From positions 992,001 to 1,056,000 of the forward strand of contig NZ_CP013862.1 in assembly GCF_001307805.1 (NCBI RefSeq): a stretch of 64,000 nt of DNA, given 5' to 3'. This document shows, one piece after another, positions 47,480-56,594 of this stretch (position 1 is the stretch's first letter; the number at the start of each line of letters is the position of its first letter). The position numbers and the translations under genes were made by a program. The notes beneath the pieces were generated by a model. That model made no database searches and was not told the origin of the DNA. It saw only the letters and a list, made by a program, of their open reading frames with translations. The stretch comes from Lentibacillus amyloliquefaciens (lineage in GTDB: Bacteria > Bacillota > Bacilli > Bacillales > Amphibacillaceae).

Positions 47480-48055
47480 TTAGCTTTCAACTGCCTGATA
47501 GTCAACATCTACTGTAATGTCGCCGAATTCATCACGAACCATTTGCATAATATTGACAACTTCTGAATTGCTTAGCTTTTCGGTTTCCTTCACATGGACA
47601 AGAACTTTACCATCTTCATGCCGTACAAGGACGTCATTGTAATCAGCTGCTGCCAAAATCGATTCTTCCAATATAGATTCCTTGCTTGAGATATCATCAA
47701 GCTGATTCATTTCGTCTCTTGCCTGGTTTTTTTCTTCTGTACTCGCCGTACTGGAGGCAACAACGTCATTCAGCCGGTCTTTTTCTTCACTGCGCTCGCT
47801 TTGTATCTCCATTCGGATTGTCGTAAACAACTCATCTTCAGATACGTTTGATATGTCGGTCACTTCGGCATTTGCATCGTCTTCAGATGCGTCACCTTCT
47901 GCATTTTCTGATGAAGCTGTCTCTTCAGAAGCCTCCTCCCCCTGATCTACATAAGCAAGATCCCCGCTGTTTCCAGGTGATGTCATGTAATAAACGCTTA
48001 ATACAATCATTAAGCTTAGCATTGTTAATAGCCATACCGTCTGTTTTTTTAACAT
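47480..48055 (-). CDS. spoIIIAH: Stage III sporulation protein AH
   Basis: Mother-cell membrane protein whose extracellular domain binds forespore SpoIIQ, forming the channel between the cells. The 191 residues have one N-terminal membrane segment (about 7-26), an acidic linker (ASEETASSENAEGDASEDDA), and a C-terminal YscJ/FliF-like domain (about 120-191). Last gene of the operon. Confidence 0.93.
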   Translation of the reverse strand: MLKKQTVWLLTMLSLMIVLSVYYMTSPGNSGDLAYVDQGEEASEETASSENAEGDASEDDANAEVTDISNVSEDELFTTIRMEIQSERSEEKDRLNDVVASSTASTEEKNQARDEMNQLDDISSKESILEESILAAADYNDVLVRHEDGKVLVHVKETEKLSNSEVVNIMQMVRDEFGDITVDVDYQAVES

Positions 48056-48066
48056 ATAAAACCCTC

Positions 48067-48702
48067 CTAATTTTTTGGCATTACTGAAACTCTATGAACC
48101 GGAGCATCCAACACACGAGAGATTGCTTCTACAACCCGTTGTTCAACTGAAGCGTGATCAACTCCTTCGGCAACAATAAAAACCCCCCTTACATCCGGTT
48201 TTTCTGTCCGGACAAGCAATGGAACTTCCTTATCCCCCTGGTTTACTAATACAACTTGGGATTCTTCCTGCGTATCTTCAATGTCTCTGGTGCCGCCATT
48301 CGTGTCCGTTTCTTCTGTTATTTGCTGACCGGATATTAAATTTTTTTCATATATTTTTACTCTGGTTGACTCAAGATTTACCATAACTTCGGTGTTTGAT
48401 ACACCTTGTATTTGATTCAGCATTTCCTGAAGGTCCTCTTCATAACCTGCTTCAATTTCATCCACGTCTGAGGTCTTGCTTGAGTTGTTTGAAAATGTTT
48501 CATCTGCTGACTGTTCATTTGTTTCATTTGAATCAATATTAATCGTTGAATCATTGTCATCAGATCCCGCAGTTGAAAACACATTGCTTAAGATTATCAA
48601 CAAGAGGCCAATTAAGCCTATAACAATAATATAGCCCGCTTTTTTTGAAGGTTTTCCTGCTGCATCCGAATTTTTAAATAGTTTTTTTAGATAATTTTTC
48701 AA
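48067..48702 (-). CDS. spoIIIAG: Stage III sporulation protein AG
   Basis: A 211-residue protein with one N-terminal membrane segment (about 23-43), an acidic linker, and a ring-building motif domain (EDLQEMLNQIQGVSNTEVMV; VRGVFIVAEGVDHASVEQRV) as in the SpoIIIAG ring of the feeding-tube complex. It overlaps spoIIIAF by four bases. Confidence 0.93.
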   Translation of the reverse strand: MKNYLKKLFKNSDAAGKPSKKAGYIIVIGLIGLLLIILSNVFSTAGSDDNDSTINIDSNETNEQSADETFSNNSSKTSDVDEIEAGYEEDLQEMLNQIQGVSNTEVMVNLESTRVKIYEKNLISGQQITEETDTNGGTRDIEDTQEESQVVLVNQGDKEVPLLVRTEKPDVRGVFIVAEGVDHASVEQRVVEAISRVLDAPVHRVSVMPKN

Positions 48703-49331
48703 GATGACCCTCCTTCCCCTTTAATGCTGATCTTTTCTTTATCCACCTTCCATACATCCTGCAGCAGTTGTTTAATCCCATTTACATCAACTTCCGCTTC
48801 CTTATCAGATGACTCTTCCATACCAATGGCGACATCTTCAACAGCATCCACGCTCCCTTCCTGTTCTTCAGCTTCCTGTAGCGTTACGTGAAGTTTATCC
48901 AAATTTTCATTCAGGTTTTCATATGTAACTTCACCCATATTTGCAATTTGAAAGTCGATATGCGTTATTTCCTGTTGATATTCTTCCTGTAAGGTATCGT
49001 TTGCCAGCTCTTTCAGTTGGACAGCCATCTGTTCTAAAATATATGCATGCTGGGAGTCTTGTATTTCTTTTTTTTGTGTTTTTATTAAATTTTCTGTTTC
49101 ACTGTTTTCATTCTGCTGATATTCAACTTCATTTATTGATTGTTCGATTGCGCTTTTGACGTCCATGTCAAATAGATAAAAGACCGGCTTTAAGAAAATA
49201 AGAATTAAAATGAGACCAACCGTAAAATTGATATATTTTTTAACGGAAGTTTCCGGAACCAGCAAATCAACCACAGATGCAAGCAATAAAAAGATGATGA
49301 TTTGAGTTACCCAATCGATTAAAATATCCAT
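48699..49331 (-). CDS. spoIIIAF: Stage III sporulation protein AF
   Basis: A 210-residue protein with two N-terminal membrane segments (about 5-23 and 33-52) and a long helical, acidic extracytoplasmic domain that ends in a ring-building-motif-like fold (around 155-210). Part of the spoIIIA channel complex. Confidence 0.9.
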   Translation of the reverse strand: MDILIDWVTQIIIFLLLASVVDLLVPETSVKKYINFTVGLILILIFLKPVFYLFDMDVKSAIEQSINEVEYQQNENSETENLIKTQKKEIQDSQHAYILEQMAVQLKELANDTLQEEYQQEITHIDFQIANMGEVTYENLNENLDKLHVTLQEAEEQEGSVDAVEDVAIGMEESSDKEAEVDVNGIKQLLQDVWKVDKEKISIKGEGGSS

Positions 49332-49341
49332 TCTACAACCC

Positions 49342-50529
49342 CTAACGAAGCAGAATTGTTATATTGCTTGCAGCAACTAAGATGACGATTGACAGAAAAA
49401 ACATTAATGTGACAGCCAAAAGACAAGCTAAAATCAAAACGATATACTTGCTGATCGTATCCAGCGTTGTAATCACCGGGCCATCCCCGATCGGCTGCAA
49501 TACAGCTGCTGCCAGCTTATAAATCAGTGCAATGGCAAATATTTTAAGAGCGGGAAAAATGGCGGCCAATAAAATAATGACAACACCGACAATACCGACA
49601 GCATTCTTGAGCAACAACGATGCGCTTAAAATTGTATCTGTTGCATCTGTAAATGTTCTGCCGACAACCGGTATAAAATTGCCGGTAATGAATTTGGTGG
49701 TTTTCATAGCCACGCCATCCTGCACAGCACTTGACGCTCCCTGGACGGACATAACCCCTAAGAACACTGTGAGAAAAACACCTAAAGCTCCCATGCCGAT
49801 TTGTTTAAATAGATTGGCAAGATTCGTTACTTTATAATTTTCATTTAAACTGCTGACAATCAATAATAGTGCAGAAAGAAACAATAACGGTAAAATGAAT
49901 TTGGAAACGAGTACACCGCTGACATTAATCAGGAATATGATAATCGGATGAAAGAATGCAACTGTGATAACATTGCCGAGTGTCGCCATAATTCCGAGAA
50001 CAAGCGGCAATAAAGCAATCATAAAACTGCTCATTGTATCAATCGCATCATTGGCATACGATACAGCTAAATAAAAACTGTTGAGGACAAGGTAAATCAA
50101 AACGATATAAACGACATAATAAGCGATTTTGCTGACCGTGCTTTTTTCAAATGCCGTATGCATCGTTTGCAAAATACTGGAAAATAACGTCAGCATGAGC
50201 AGCGTCCCTAATAATTTTCCGTTAAGGATCAGCTCGTGCAGTAAAAACTCAGCAATTCCTAAAAGCGTGTTTTTTATGGAAAAAGAGCCATTGTCTTTAA
50301 CAAATTCATAGATACTCGTTTTTTCAAGCTCGGGCACAAAGCCTCCATAATCATCAACCAGCGTCTCCCAGTGCGTTTCTATCCCATCAAGCTGAACATC
50401 ATTCAGCATTTGTCTTTCGATATCTTCCGGCGTCTTTTCATTTTGATCTTCGGCAGCAAAAACCGGTGTAAATCCCATCAGAAGCAGCAATATGATAATA
50501 GTTCCGGCTGCCCATTTATATTGCTTCAT
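49342..50529 (-). CDS. spoIIIAE: Stage III sporulation protein AE
   Basis: Large multi-pass component, about 395 residues. It begins MKQYKWAAGTIIILLLLMGF, a signal peptide with a likely cleavage at VFAAED, then a short soluble part and about seven to eight membrane segments from residue 85 on. Start taken at 50529 with GGGGG about ten bases ahead. Confidence 0.92.
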   Translation of the reverse strand: MKQYKWAAGTIIILLLLMGFTPVFAAEDQNEKTPEDIERQMLNDVQLDGIETHWETLVDDYGGFVPELEKTSIYEFVKDNGSFSIKNTLLGIAEFLLHELILNGKLLGTLLMLTLFSSILQTMHTAFEKSTVSKIAYYVVYIVLIYLVLNSFYLAVSYANDAIDTMSSFMIALLPLVLGIMATLGNVITVAFFHPIIIFLINVSGVLVSKFILPLLFLSALLLIVSSLNENYKVTNLANLFKQIGMGALGVFLTVFLGVMSVQGASSAVQDGVAMKTTKFITGNFIPVVGRTFTDATDTILSASLLLKNAVGIVGVVIILLAAIFPALKIFAIALIYKLAAAVLQPIGDGPVITTLDTISKYIVLILACLLAVTLMFFLSIVILVAASNITILLR

Positions 50530-50558
50530 TCTCCGTGCGCCCCCTTTCCGGACCACGG

Positions 50559-50951
50559 CTAAACCGAATCAATAAACTTAAGGATTGCTTCGATAACTGC
50601 CGTAATAATAGGTATGGACAACAATAGAATGAATATTTTCCCGGCGAGTTCAACTTTTGCCGCTACCGACTGAAGGCCCGCGTCCTTTGTCAGATTAGCT
50701 CCAAACTCAGTGATATAAGCGATTCCGATGATTTTTAAAATGGTTTCCATGTACATCCCATCAATATTTGCCTTATTTCCCAACGATTCAATCAATTGAA
50801 AAATGACGCCGATTTGCTGGATGACGACCAGAAAAATCAAGATAGTCGTGACGAGAATTAATAAGAAAGCAAATGAAGCGTTAAGTTCCTTCAATACCAT
50901 ATAAAGTATACTGGTGATGATTCCTATAGCAACGATCTGGAAGATATCCAT
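50559..50951 (-). CDS. spoIIIAD: Stage III sporulation protein AD
   Basis: A 130-residue, mostly hydrophobic protein with three to four membrane segments (around 2-20, 28-50, 70-90 and 100-125). Located between spoIIIAE and spoIIIAC. Confidence 0.92.
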   Translation of the reverse strand: MDIFQIVAIGIITSILYMVLKELNASFAFLLILVTTILIFLVVIQQIGVIFQLIESLGNKANIDGMYMETILKIIGIAYITEFGANLTKDAGLQSVAAKVELAGKIFILLLSIPIITAVIEAILKFIDSV

Positions 50952-50957
50952 CTCGAC

Positions 50958-51164
50958 CTACCCCTGAAAAAGGAATACAGACTTTATCTGCTGAAATAGA
51001 TCAGAAAGCCCGTTCACAACAATGACTAAAACGATAATAAAACCTACCAGAGTGGCAAATTGGGCGATCTCCTCTTTTCCCATTTGTTTCAATATGGTGT
51101 GTATAAGTGCAACAATAATGCCGATCCCTGCAATTTGAAATAATATGGATGCATCAATAGCCAT
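50958..51164 (-). CDS. spoIIIAC: Stage III sporulation protein AC
   Basis: A 68-residue protein with two membrane helices (residues 4-24 and 36-56; ILFQIAGIGIIVALIHTILK, FIIVLVIVVNGL). Standard length and place in the operon. Confidence 0.93.
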   Translation of the reverse strand: MAIDASILFQIAGIGIIVALIHTILKQMGKEEIAQFATLVGFIIVLVIVVNGLSDLFQQIKSVFLFQG

Positions 51165-51182
51165 AGAAGCGCTCCTTCCTCT

Positions 51183-51695
51183 CTAAATAAGCAGCAGTAC
51201 AATGAAAACGCCGCATAACAAGCCTAAACTTTTGGCCATTTTGCTGTATTTATACTGATCATCCTGAGCCTCATCCAGCTCACGATCAAGGTGTTTAATG
51301 GTTAAATGAATCTGTTTTTGCTGCTGGGTGAAATCATGCTGCCCAAGTGTTCTGCCAAACTGTTTCAATATTTCACCCTCACTGGCTCCAAGGGCTGATG
51401 TTGCCAATAAGGAATCTACATGTTTTGTCCATACACTGTACAGATCAACATTATGTTGTTTAAGTGATTCATCTAATTGCTTAAAAAATGAGTTTGCAGG
51501 CTGCGGAATTTGTTGTGCTATAGTGGCAAATACATCCGGTAAAGCCAGCTGGCTATATAGTATTTCCGCTTCGAGAATTTGCAGTGCATTTTTCATTTGC
51601 CGGATATGTTTCGGTCTTTCGGTTAAGAGAGTGCTGATATTAAACCCTACCAGCGTTGTGGTCCCTATGAAAAGAAGCGCGCCAATCCACTGCAT
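51183..51695 (-). CDS. spoIIIAB: Stage III sporulation protein AB
   Basis: A 170-residue protein with an N-terminal and a C-terminal membrane segment (MQWIGALLFIGTTTLVGFNI; LGLLCGVFIVLLLI) enclosing a helical soluble domain, distantly like type II secretion F proteins. GAGGTG precedes the ATG. The start lies inside the 3' end of spoIIIAA (56-base overlap). Confidence 0.92.
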   Translation of the reverse strand: MQWIGALLFIGTTTLVGFNISTLLTERPKHIRQMKNALQILEAEILYSQLALPDVFATIAQQIPQPANSFFKQLDESLKQHNVDLYSVWTKHVDSLLATSALGASEGEILKQFGRTLGQHDFTQQQKQIHLTIKHLDRELDEAQDDQYKYSKMAKSLGLLCGVFIVLLLI

Positions 51696-52620
51696 TCGTT
51701 ACGCACCTCGGTTTCTGATTAATGTTTTCAAACGTTTGGTTGTAAATATGATGCATCTGACCAGGTTTTGCTTGTCCATTCAATAAGACAAAGCGTTGAA
51801 AAATCTGCTGATGAAATAACGGTTGTAGCGATGGCCGTTTCATCAGCGACTCAAGTGAATCTCCATGAATGGAACAAATGACAATCACCCCGGCATTAAT
51901 AGCCTCCATTAAAGCTTGTACATCAGACTCAGTCCCGATTTCATCCACAATCAATACCTCCGGCGACATTGATCTGATCATCATCATCATGCCTTCATCT
52001 TTGGGACAAGCATCCATCACATCAGTTCTTTTACCTAGGTCATGCTGGGGGAGCCCTTTTTTTGAGCCGCCGATTTCAGAGCGTTCGTCAATAATCCCGA
52101 CTTTATGCGCCTTTGTTCGATTCCATCCTGAACCAATCAAACGAGCTATATCTCGTATTAAAGTGGTTTTTCCTGTCTGAGGAGGACCAATAAGCAATGT
52201 GCTGAGGTATTGATTCTTATAAATGTATGGCATAAAAGGCAATGCTGCACCGATCTTTTCGCTTGCTATCCGGATATTAAAAAAGGTTATATGCTGAATG
52301 GCTTTGACATGACCATGAACGGTATTCACTTTGCCTGATAACCCGATACGATGGCCGCCTTCTATGGTGACATAACCTTCACGAAGCTCATCTTCCATCT
52401 TGTATAACGAAAATTCACTTAACTGATTCAGAACAAAAATGCTGTCATTCTTATCCGGTCTTTTACCGTCCAGCCATTCCGTATGATCATCAAATATCAA
52501 TTCGATCGGCTGCTGAATTCTGAAACGAATCTCTTGCAGTGTGCCCCAACGACCTTTCAGTGTTTTATAAATGGTTTGTCTTATATTTTCCGGGAACAAT
52601 CCTAATATTTCTTCCATCAC
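51640..52620 (-). CDS. spoIIIAA: Stage III sporulation protein AA (ATPase)
   Basis: Secretion-type ATPase that powers the SpoIIIA channel, 326 residues. Walker A LIGPPQTGKTTLIRDIA, Walker B EVLIVDEIGTES and GVIVICSIHGDSLESL are visible. The usual length is about 307, and this copy runs 56 bases into spoIIIAB, with an atypical C-terminus. Loss of one A in GAAAAC would instead stop the frame three bases before the spoIIIAB ATG, so an indel in this tail is possible. Confidence 0.9.
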   Translation of the reverse strand: MMEEILGLFPENIRQTIYKTLKGRWGTLQEIRFRIQQPIELIFDDHTEWLDGKRPDKNDSIFVLNQLSEFSLYKMEDELREGYVTIEGGHRIGLSGKVNTVHGHVKAIQHITFFNIRIASEKIGAALPFMPYIYKNQYLSTLLIGPPQTGKTTLIRDIARLIGSGWNRTKAHKVGIIDERSEIGGSKKGLPQHDLGKRTDVMDACPKDEGMMMMIRSMSPEVLIVDEIGTESDVQALMEAINAGVIVICSIHGDSLESLMKRPSLQPLFHQQIFQRFVLLNGQAKPGQMHHIYNQTFENINQKPRCVTNAVDWRASFHRDHNAGRV

Positions 52621-52651
52621 AAGTCCTCACCTTTACAATAGCTTGTTAGTA

Positions 52652-52679
52652 AATGTATGTTTCTCAGATTAAATTATGA
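52652..52679 (-). promoter_or_regulatory. Sigma-E promoter of the spoIIIA operon
   Basis: Minus-strand TCATAAT (52673-52679) and CATACATT (52652-52659) are separated by 13 bases, matching the sigma-E type (ATA -35, CATACANT -10), about 32-60 bases ahead of the spoIIIAA ATG. The spoIIIA operon is a known sigma-E target in B. subtilis. Confidence 0.65.
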
Positions 52680-52704
52680 CTTTAGTAAGCCGCAAAGACA
52701 TACA

Positions 52705-52736
52705 AAAAACCGGCCCTGTTTTACAGGACCGGTTTT
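52705..52736 (-). terminator. Terminator of efp
   Basis: AAACCGG-CCCTG and CAGG-ACCGGTTT form a strong stem with a TTTTA loop. It separates efp from the spoIIIA operon downstream on the same strand. Confidence 0.85.
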
Positions 52737-52752
52737 GATCGTTTATCTTCTT

Positions 52753-53310
52753 CTATGCTCTTGAAACATATTTGCCTTCTGTTGTGCTGATGACCAGGGC
52801 GTCTCCTTGATTAACAAAGAGAGGAACTTGTACAGTATATCCGGTTTCTAATGTTGCCGGTTTCGTGCCTCCGCTTGCTGTATCGCCTTTCAACCCCGGC
52901 TCTGTTTCTGCGACAGTTAATTCCACGTTTTTAGGAAGTTCAACACCAATGACTTCACCTTCATACGTAATGATTGAGACTTCCATAGTTTCCCTCATGA
53001 AATTTAACTCGTTTTCAATCTGATTTGTTTGTAGTTCCAGCTGCTCAAACGTATTTGTGTCCATAAATGCGTGTGTGTCGCCTGAGGCATATAAATACTG
53101 CATCTTTCGGTTTTCAATATGTGCCCGGTTGACTTTTTCGCCAGCCCGGAATGTTTTCTCCTGAACATTGCCGTTTCGCAGATTTCTGAGTTTCGACCGT
53201 ACAAAAGCGGCGCCTTTACCTGGTTTTACGTGCTGAAAATCAATGACCTGCCACGCATCGTTATCCAGTTCAATCGTTAGCCCAGTCTTAAAATCGTTCA
53301 CGGATATCAT
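52753..53310 (-). CDS. efp: Elongation factor P
   Basis: Relieves ribosome stalling at polyproline. Three OB-like domains in 185 residues: [20 protein letters not shown], the loop [16 protein letters not shown] (modified residue Lys in PGKGA), and the C-terminal [20 protein letters not shown]. Normal length. Divergent elements: a terminator follows and a repeat precedes it. Confidence 0.97.
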   Translation of the reverse strand: MISVNDFKTGLTIELDNDAWQVIDFQHVKPGKGAAFVRSKLRNLRNGNVQEKTFRAGEKVNRAHIENRKMQYLYASGDTHAFMDTNTFEQLELQTNQIENELNFMRETMEVSIITYEGEVIGVELPKNVELTVAETEPGLKGDTASGGTKPATLETGYTVQVPLFVNQGDALVISTTEGKYVSRA

Positions 53311-53334
53311 ATTTAAGTCCTCCTTTTTTATCTG

Positions 53335-53785
53335 TTAGGCTCTTTTCGTAAATTTTGTTGCTCTTTAATCTCGCAGTTGATAAAAACTGCGACGTAGTGA
53401 AAATTCTGCCTTCTGATTACCGTTAAGTACTTAAAGACGCTCCGGCAATAAAACCCGCTTTCCATGGGCACGGCCTCAGCCTCCTCGAAAAGCGTTCTTT
53501 GCGAGCGAGGAGGCTCGTGGTGAGCCCACTCAAAAGCTGAGCAATTCTGAGCTGCGTCGCCAGAAAGCATTCCCAAATAATCAAATAATACTTTACGTCG
53601 CGGTTTATCCCGCATCTAAAGTTCAGTAACCCACCAAAATACGGCGGCTAACTGAACCTAAATGCCCGATTCTGTTCAACTAACATTCAGCGGAAAAGTG
53701 CGCTCCGCTGAATGAAGTTTCACTTTATGGATTTTGTGTCACAAACAACAATCTTTTAGAAAACTGCCATCTGTTAAGACTTATT
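53335..53785. repeat. MITE-like interspersed repeat, copy C
   Basis: Gene-free 450-base stretch between yqhT and efp. The left edge GGCTCTTTTCGTAAATTTTG and the right edge (TTATGGATTTTGTGTCACAAACAACAATC, in part) are imperfect inverted repeats: the reverse complement of the right edge contains GGCAGTTTTCTAAAAGATTG. Inside, it shares CCGCTTTCCATGGGCACGGC, CTCAGCCTCCTCG and GCGAGCGAGGAGGCTC with copies A and B. No open frame here has a ribosome site or a known domain. Confidence 0.75.
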
Positions 53786-53795
53786 CTACTATCTA

Positions 53796-54857
53796 CTATA
53801 GCCGGACCAGTTCTTTTGATGCGCGGGTAAGGCGTTCACTGCCTGTTTCTGTTATAACGATATCATCTTCAATGCGGCAGCCCCCGACATTTGGCACGTA
53901 AATACCCGGTTCGACTGTTACAACCATACCAGGTTCCAATTTTTTTTCAGAGCGAAATGACAACGCAGGTCCTTCATGCACTTCCATACCAAGCCCGTGG
54001 CCGGTTGAATGACCGAAATAATCGCCAAATCCTTTATCATTAATATAATTTCTCGTCAGTGCATCAGCTTCCTTGCCGGTCATACCCGGCTTAATGCCCT
54101 CAACACCACGAAGCTGAGCCTCAAGAACTGTATTATAAATATTTTTCAGTTCATCACTGATTTCATCGACTGCTACCGTCCTTGTCGTATCCGAGCAATA
54201 ACCATCTAACAGCGCGCCGTAGTCCATTGTAACCAATTCGCCGGACTGAATTTCTTTTTCAGAGGCAACACCATGCGGAAGAGCCGCCCGGTAACCCGAT
54301 GCAACAATAATATCAAAACTGGATGATGTTGCTCCTTGCCTTCGCATAAAAAATTCAAGCTCATTTGAGATATCAACTTCTTTTACACCCGGCTTAATGT
54401 AATGTTGGATGTGACTAAACGCATCATCAGCTATTTTAGCCGCCCGTTTTAAACACGCGAGTTCATCATCTGATTTGATGAGACGGAGGCTTTCCACAAG
54501 CCCGCTGACAGGTGTTAGTTCCGCATCGAAAGTTTCTTTATATTTTTCATAAACGGAAAAGGTTGTATGGTCTTTTTCAAATCCGATCCTTTTCACACCC
54601 ATCTGATTTAGTTGAGCATTTATTTCTTCATGGATCGGTTGTTTATGTTCAACAACTGTAAACTCAGTTGCTTGTTCATTTGCCTGTTCTATGTAGCGGA
54701 AGTCAGTAATAAAGCGTGCATCCTTTTGACTGATGACTGCAGCACCGGCCGTTCCAGTAAAGCCGGTCAGATATCGCCTGTTGACGGGACTATTAATTAA
54801 AATGGCATCAAGATTCTCATTTTCTAATTTTTGACGAAGTAGAGCTAATTTCCCCAT
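53796..54857 (-). CDS. yqhT: Xaa-Pro aminopeptidase (YqhT)
   Basis: M24 metallopeptidase of 353 residues. N-terminal creatinase-like domain (residues 1-125), then the pita-bread fold with metal ligands: TMDYGALLDGYCSDTTRT (two Asp), HSTGHGLGMEVHEGP (His), VVTVEPGIYVPNVGG (Glu) and VRIEDD-type GGCRIEDDIV. The ATG at 54857 follows AAAGGA; the frame is open upstream without a site. Adjacent to aroQ, as in B. subtilis. Confidence 0.94.
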   Translation of the reverse strand: MGKLALLRQKLENENLDAILINSPVNRRYLTGFTGTAGAAVISQKDARFITDFRYIEQANEQATEFTVVEHKQPIHEEINAQLNQMGVKRIGFEKDHTTFSVYEKYKETFDAELTPVSGLVESLRLIKSDDELACLKRAAKIADDAFSHIQHYIKPGVKEVDISNELEFFMRRQGATSSSFDIIVASGYRAALPHGVASEKEIQSGELVTMDYGALLDGYCSDTTRTVAVDEISDELKNIYNTVLEAQLRGVEGIKPGMTGKEADALTRNYINDKGFGDYFGHSTGHGLGMEVHEGPALSFRSEKKLEPGMVVTVEPGIYVPNVGGCRIEDDIVITETGSERLTRASKELVRL

Positions 54858-54871
54858 GTGATCATTCCTTT

Positions 54872-55312
54872 CTATATATCTTCCAGGAAGGCTTGTAATG
54901 CCAGCCGGTAACTCTTTCTCCCAAAGCCGACTATTTGTCCATGACATACCGCAGCAAGCATCGATTGATGTCTGAAATCTTCACGCTGGTGAATGTTAGA
55001 AATGTGCACTTCGATGACGGGAACATTAATCGCAGCAATTGCATCACGCAAAGCAATACTCGTATGTGTGTAGGCGGCAGGATTAAAAATGATTCCATCA
55101 TATGACAATTCATTCGCACGGTGCAGCGAATCGACCAACGCGCCTTCATGGTTAGACTGAAAGCAGTCCAGTTCACCGCCGCCCGACTCTACTAAATCGG
55201 TCAGCTCTTTCTCAATTGACTGTAATGTGAAGTCCCCGTATACATCCTTTTCCCGTTTACCGAGCAAATTAATATTTGGCCCATTCAAAAGTAAAAAACG
55301 GCTCATTTTCAT
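54872..55312 (-). CDS. aroQ: 3-Dehydroquinate dehydratase, type II
   Basis: Shikimate pathway dehydratase of 146 residues. LLLNGPNINLLGKREKDVYG (catalytic Arg/Tyr loop), FQSNHEGALVDSLHRA, IIFNPAAYTHTSIALRDAI and VEVHISNIHQREDFR are all family motifs, with the catalytic Tyr/His present. The start may be either of two ATGs two codons apart. Confidence 0.96.
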   Translation of the reverse strand: MKMSRFLLLNGPNINLLGKREKDVYGDFTLQSIEKELTDLVESGGGELDCFQSNHEGALVDSLHRANELSYDGIIFNPAAYTHTSIALRDAIAAINVPVIEVHISNIHQREDFRHQSMLAAVCHGQIVGFGRKSYRLALQAFLEDI

Positions 55313-55395
55313 TCATCCCTTTATCATTCATAATAGGTATGGACTGTTCCAGTTTATCACAAACACAAAGGATTGAATAATGCTAAAGTCCGAAA

Positions 55396-55911
55396 TCACT
55401 TCTGTTCCTCTCTGTTTTTCATTTTATTCAATGTTTCGTTATAGTCATATGAAATGGAATAACCGATAAAAGTGCCGTATAATATATATAAACAGATTGT
55501 TGATACGATCGTATCTGACTTCAGGTCCATCACATGCGGGATATTAGGGAAAATCGGCTGAAGCAAATAGAAAACAATCACCCAGAGAAGTATCCCATAG
55601 ACTGCTCCCATCCAGAGTGTATTTATTTTTTTAAACAGCATAAAGTATATTAACGCACTCCCCAGTGAAATAACCCCAATAACCAATATCGATAAAACAG
55701 TTCCAAGCCATGTATCGATCCAATCCGCCGTGAGCCAGGAACGGAACACATAACTCCTCGGAGCGACTTCTGAAAAATTAAAATAATACAGAACCACTCC
55801 GAAAAAACCGCCAATCAGACCTCCGATAAACCCTGTCAAAAGCGATCTGGACAATATACTTACCGGCTCTTCACGCTTGTTTTGTTCCAGCTGATTGTCT
55901 TGATTATCCAT
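55396..55911 (-). CDS. yqhR: YqhR-like membrane protein
   Basis: A 171-residue protein with four membrane segments (around 24-44, 64-90, 95-115 and 130-150). The ATG at 55911 follows GGAGGTG; the frame extends upstream without a site. Position before aroQ matches B. subtilis yqhR. Function unknown. Confidence 0.8.
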   Translation of the reverse strand: MDNQDNQLEQNKREEPVSILSRSLLTGFIGGLIGGFFGVVLYYFNFSEVAPRSYVFRSWLTADWIDTWLGTVLSILVIGVISLGSALIYFMLFKKINTLWMGAVYGILLWVIVFYLLQPIFPNIPHVMDLKSDTIVSTICLYILYGTFIGYSISYDYNETLNKMKNREEQK

Positions 55912-56190
55912 AAAAACACCTCCATTCGTATTGTTGCCAAACAACGCCAATCCAATCATGCATTTAAAAGATGGGGTTGGCAGTAGCTACTTGAGCATTT
56001 TTTTAGTAAAATAGAAGGAGAAAATAAATTGTAGCAACCATGAATATCTAAAGCAGGAATGGAAACAATTAAAATAGAATTATTTTATATTCAAAAACCA
56101 CAATTTCCTTAAATTTTTAATTAAAGTGATAAAAATGTGGTTCATCGTGGTATAAGAATAATAGGTGCAAAAAGAAAGGAGGATATCGGG

Positions 56191-56577
56191 GTGGGAAACA
56201 GTAAAGGAACCTTGGTGGTTTATGCGATTATTGGTCTGGCCGTAATTGGGGTCATCACACAATTGTTCAGCAATACAGCTTCCTTTCTGACAAGTATTTT
56301 TACAATGCTTGGATTTGGTATCGTTATTTTTGCTTTACTCTACTTTTTCATTTTCAGAAAAAGGAGTGGGGCATCCTCTAATGAAACGAAAAAGTATAAA
56401 CAAGCAGTGAAACAATCAAAAGCCAAGTATAAGCAGCAGCCGCAACAAACTAAATCATCCTCATCTTCTAAACGTGAAAAATCGTCTCCGTTTAAAAAGA
56501 AATCAGGTAAACGTCCCTCCCATCTGCGGGTCATTGATGGGAATAAATCCAAAAGAAAAAACCGGGCCAGCCTTTGA
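56191..56577 (+). CDS. yqhP: YqhP/SA1362-family small membrane protein
   Basis: A 128-residue protein. GTG start at 56191, eight bases after AAAGGAGG. Two N-terminal membrane segments (about 8-28 and 33-55) precede a Lys/Ser/Gln-rich basic tail with the conserved end RPSHLRVIDGNKSKRKNRA. Convergent with yqhO. Function unknown. Confidence 0.8.
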   Translation: MGNSKGTLVVYAIIGLAVIGVITQLFSNTASFLTSIFTMLGFGIVIFALLYFFIFRKRSGASSNETKKYKQAVKQSKAKYKQQPQQTKSSSSSKREKSSPFKKKSGKRPSHLRVIDGNKSKRKNRASL

Positions 56578-56594
56578 ACTGGTCCGGTTTTTAT
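56556..56594. terminator. Bidirectional terminator between yqhP and yqhO
   Basis: AAAAACCGG-GCCAG and CTGG-TCCGGTTTTT form the stem, with A and T runs on either side, so it can serve both convergent transcripts. Confidence 0.85.
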
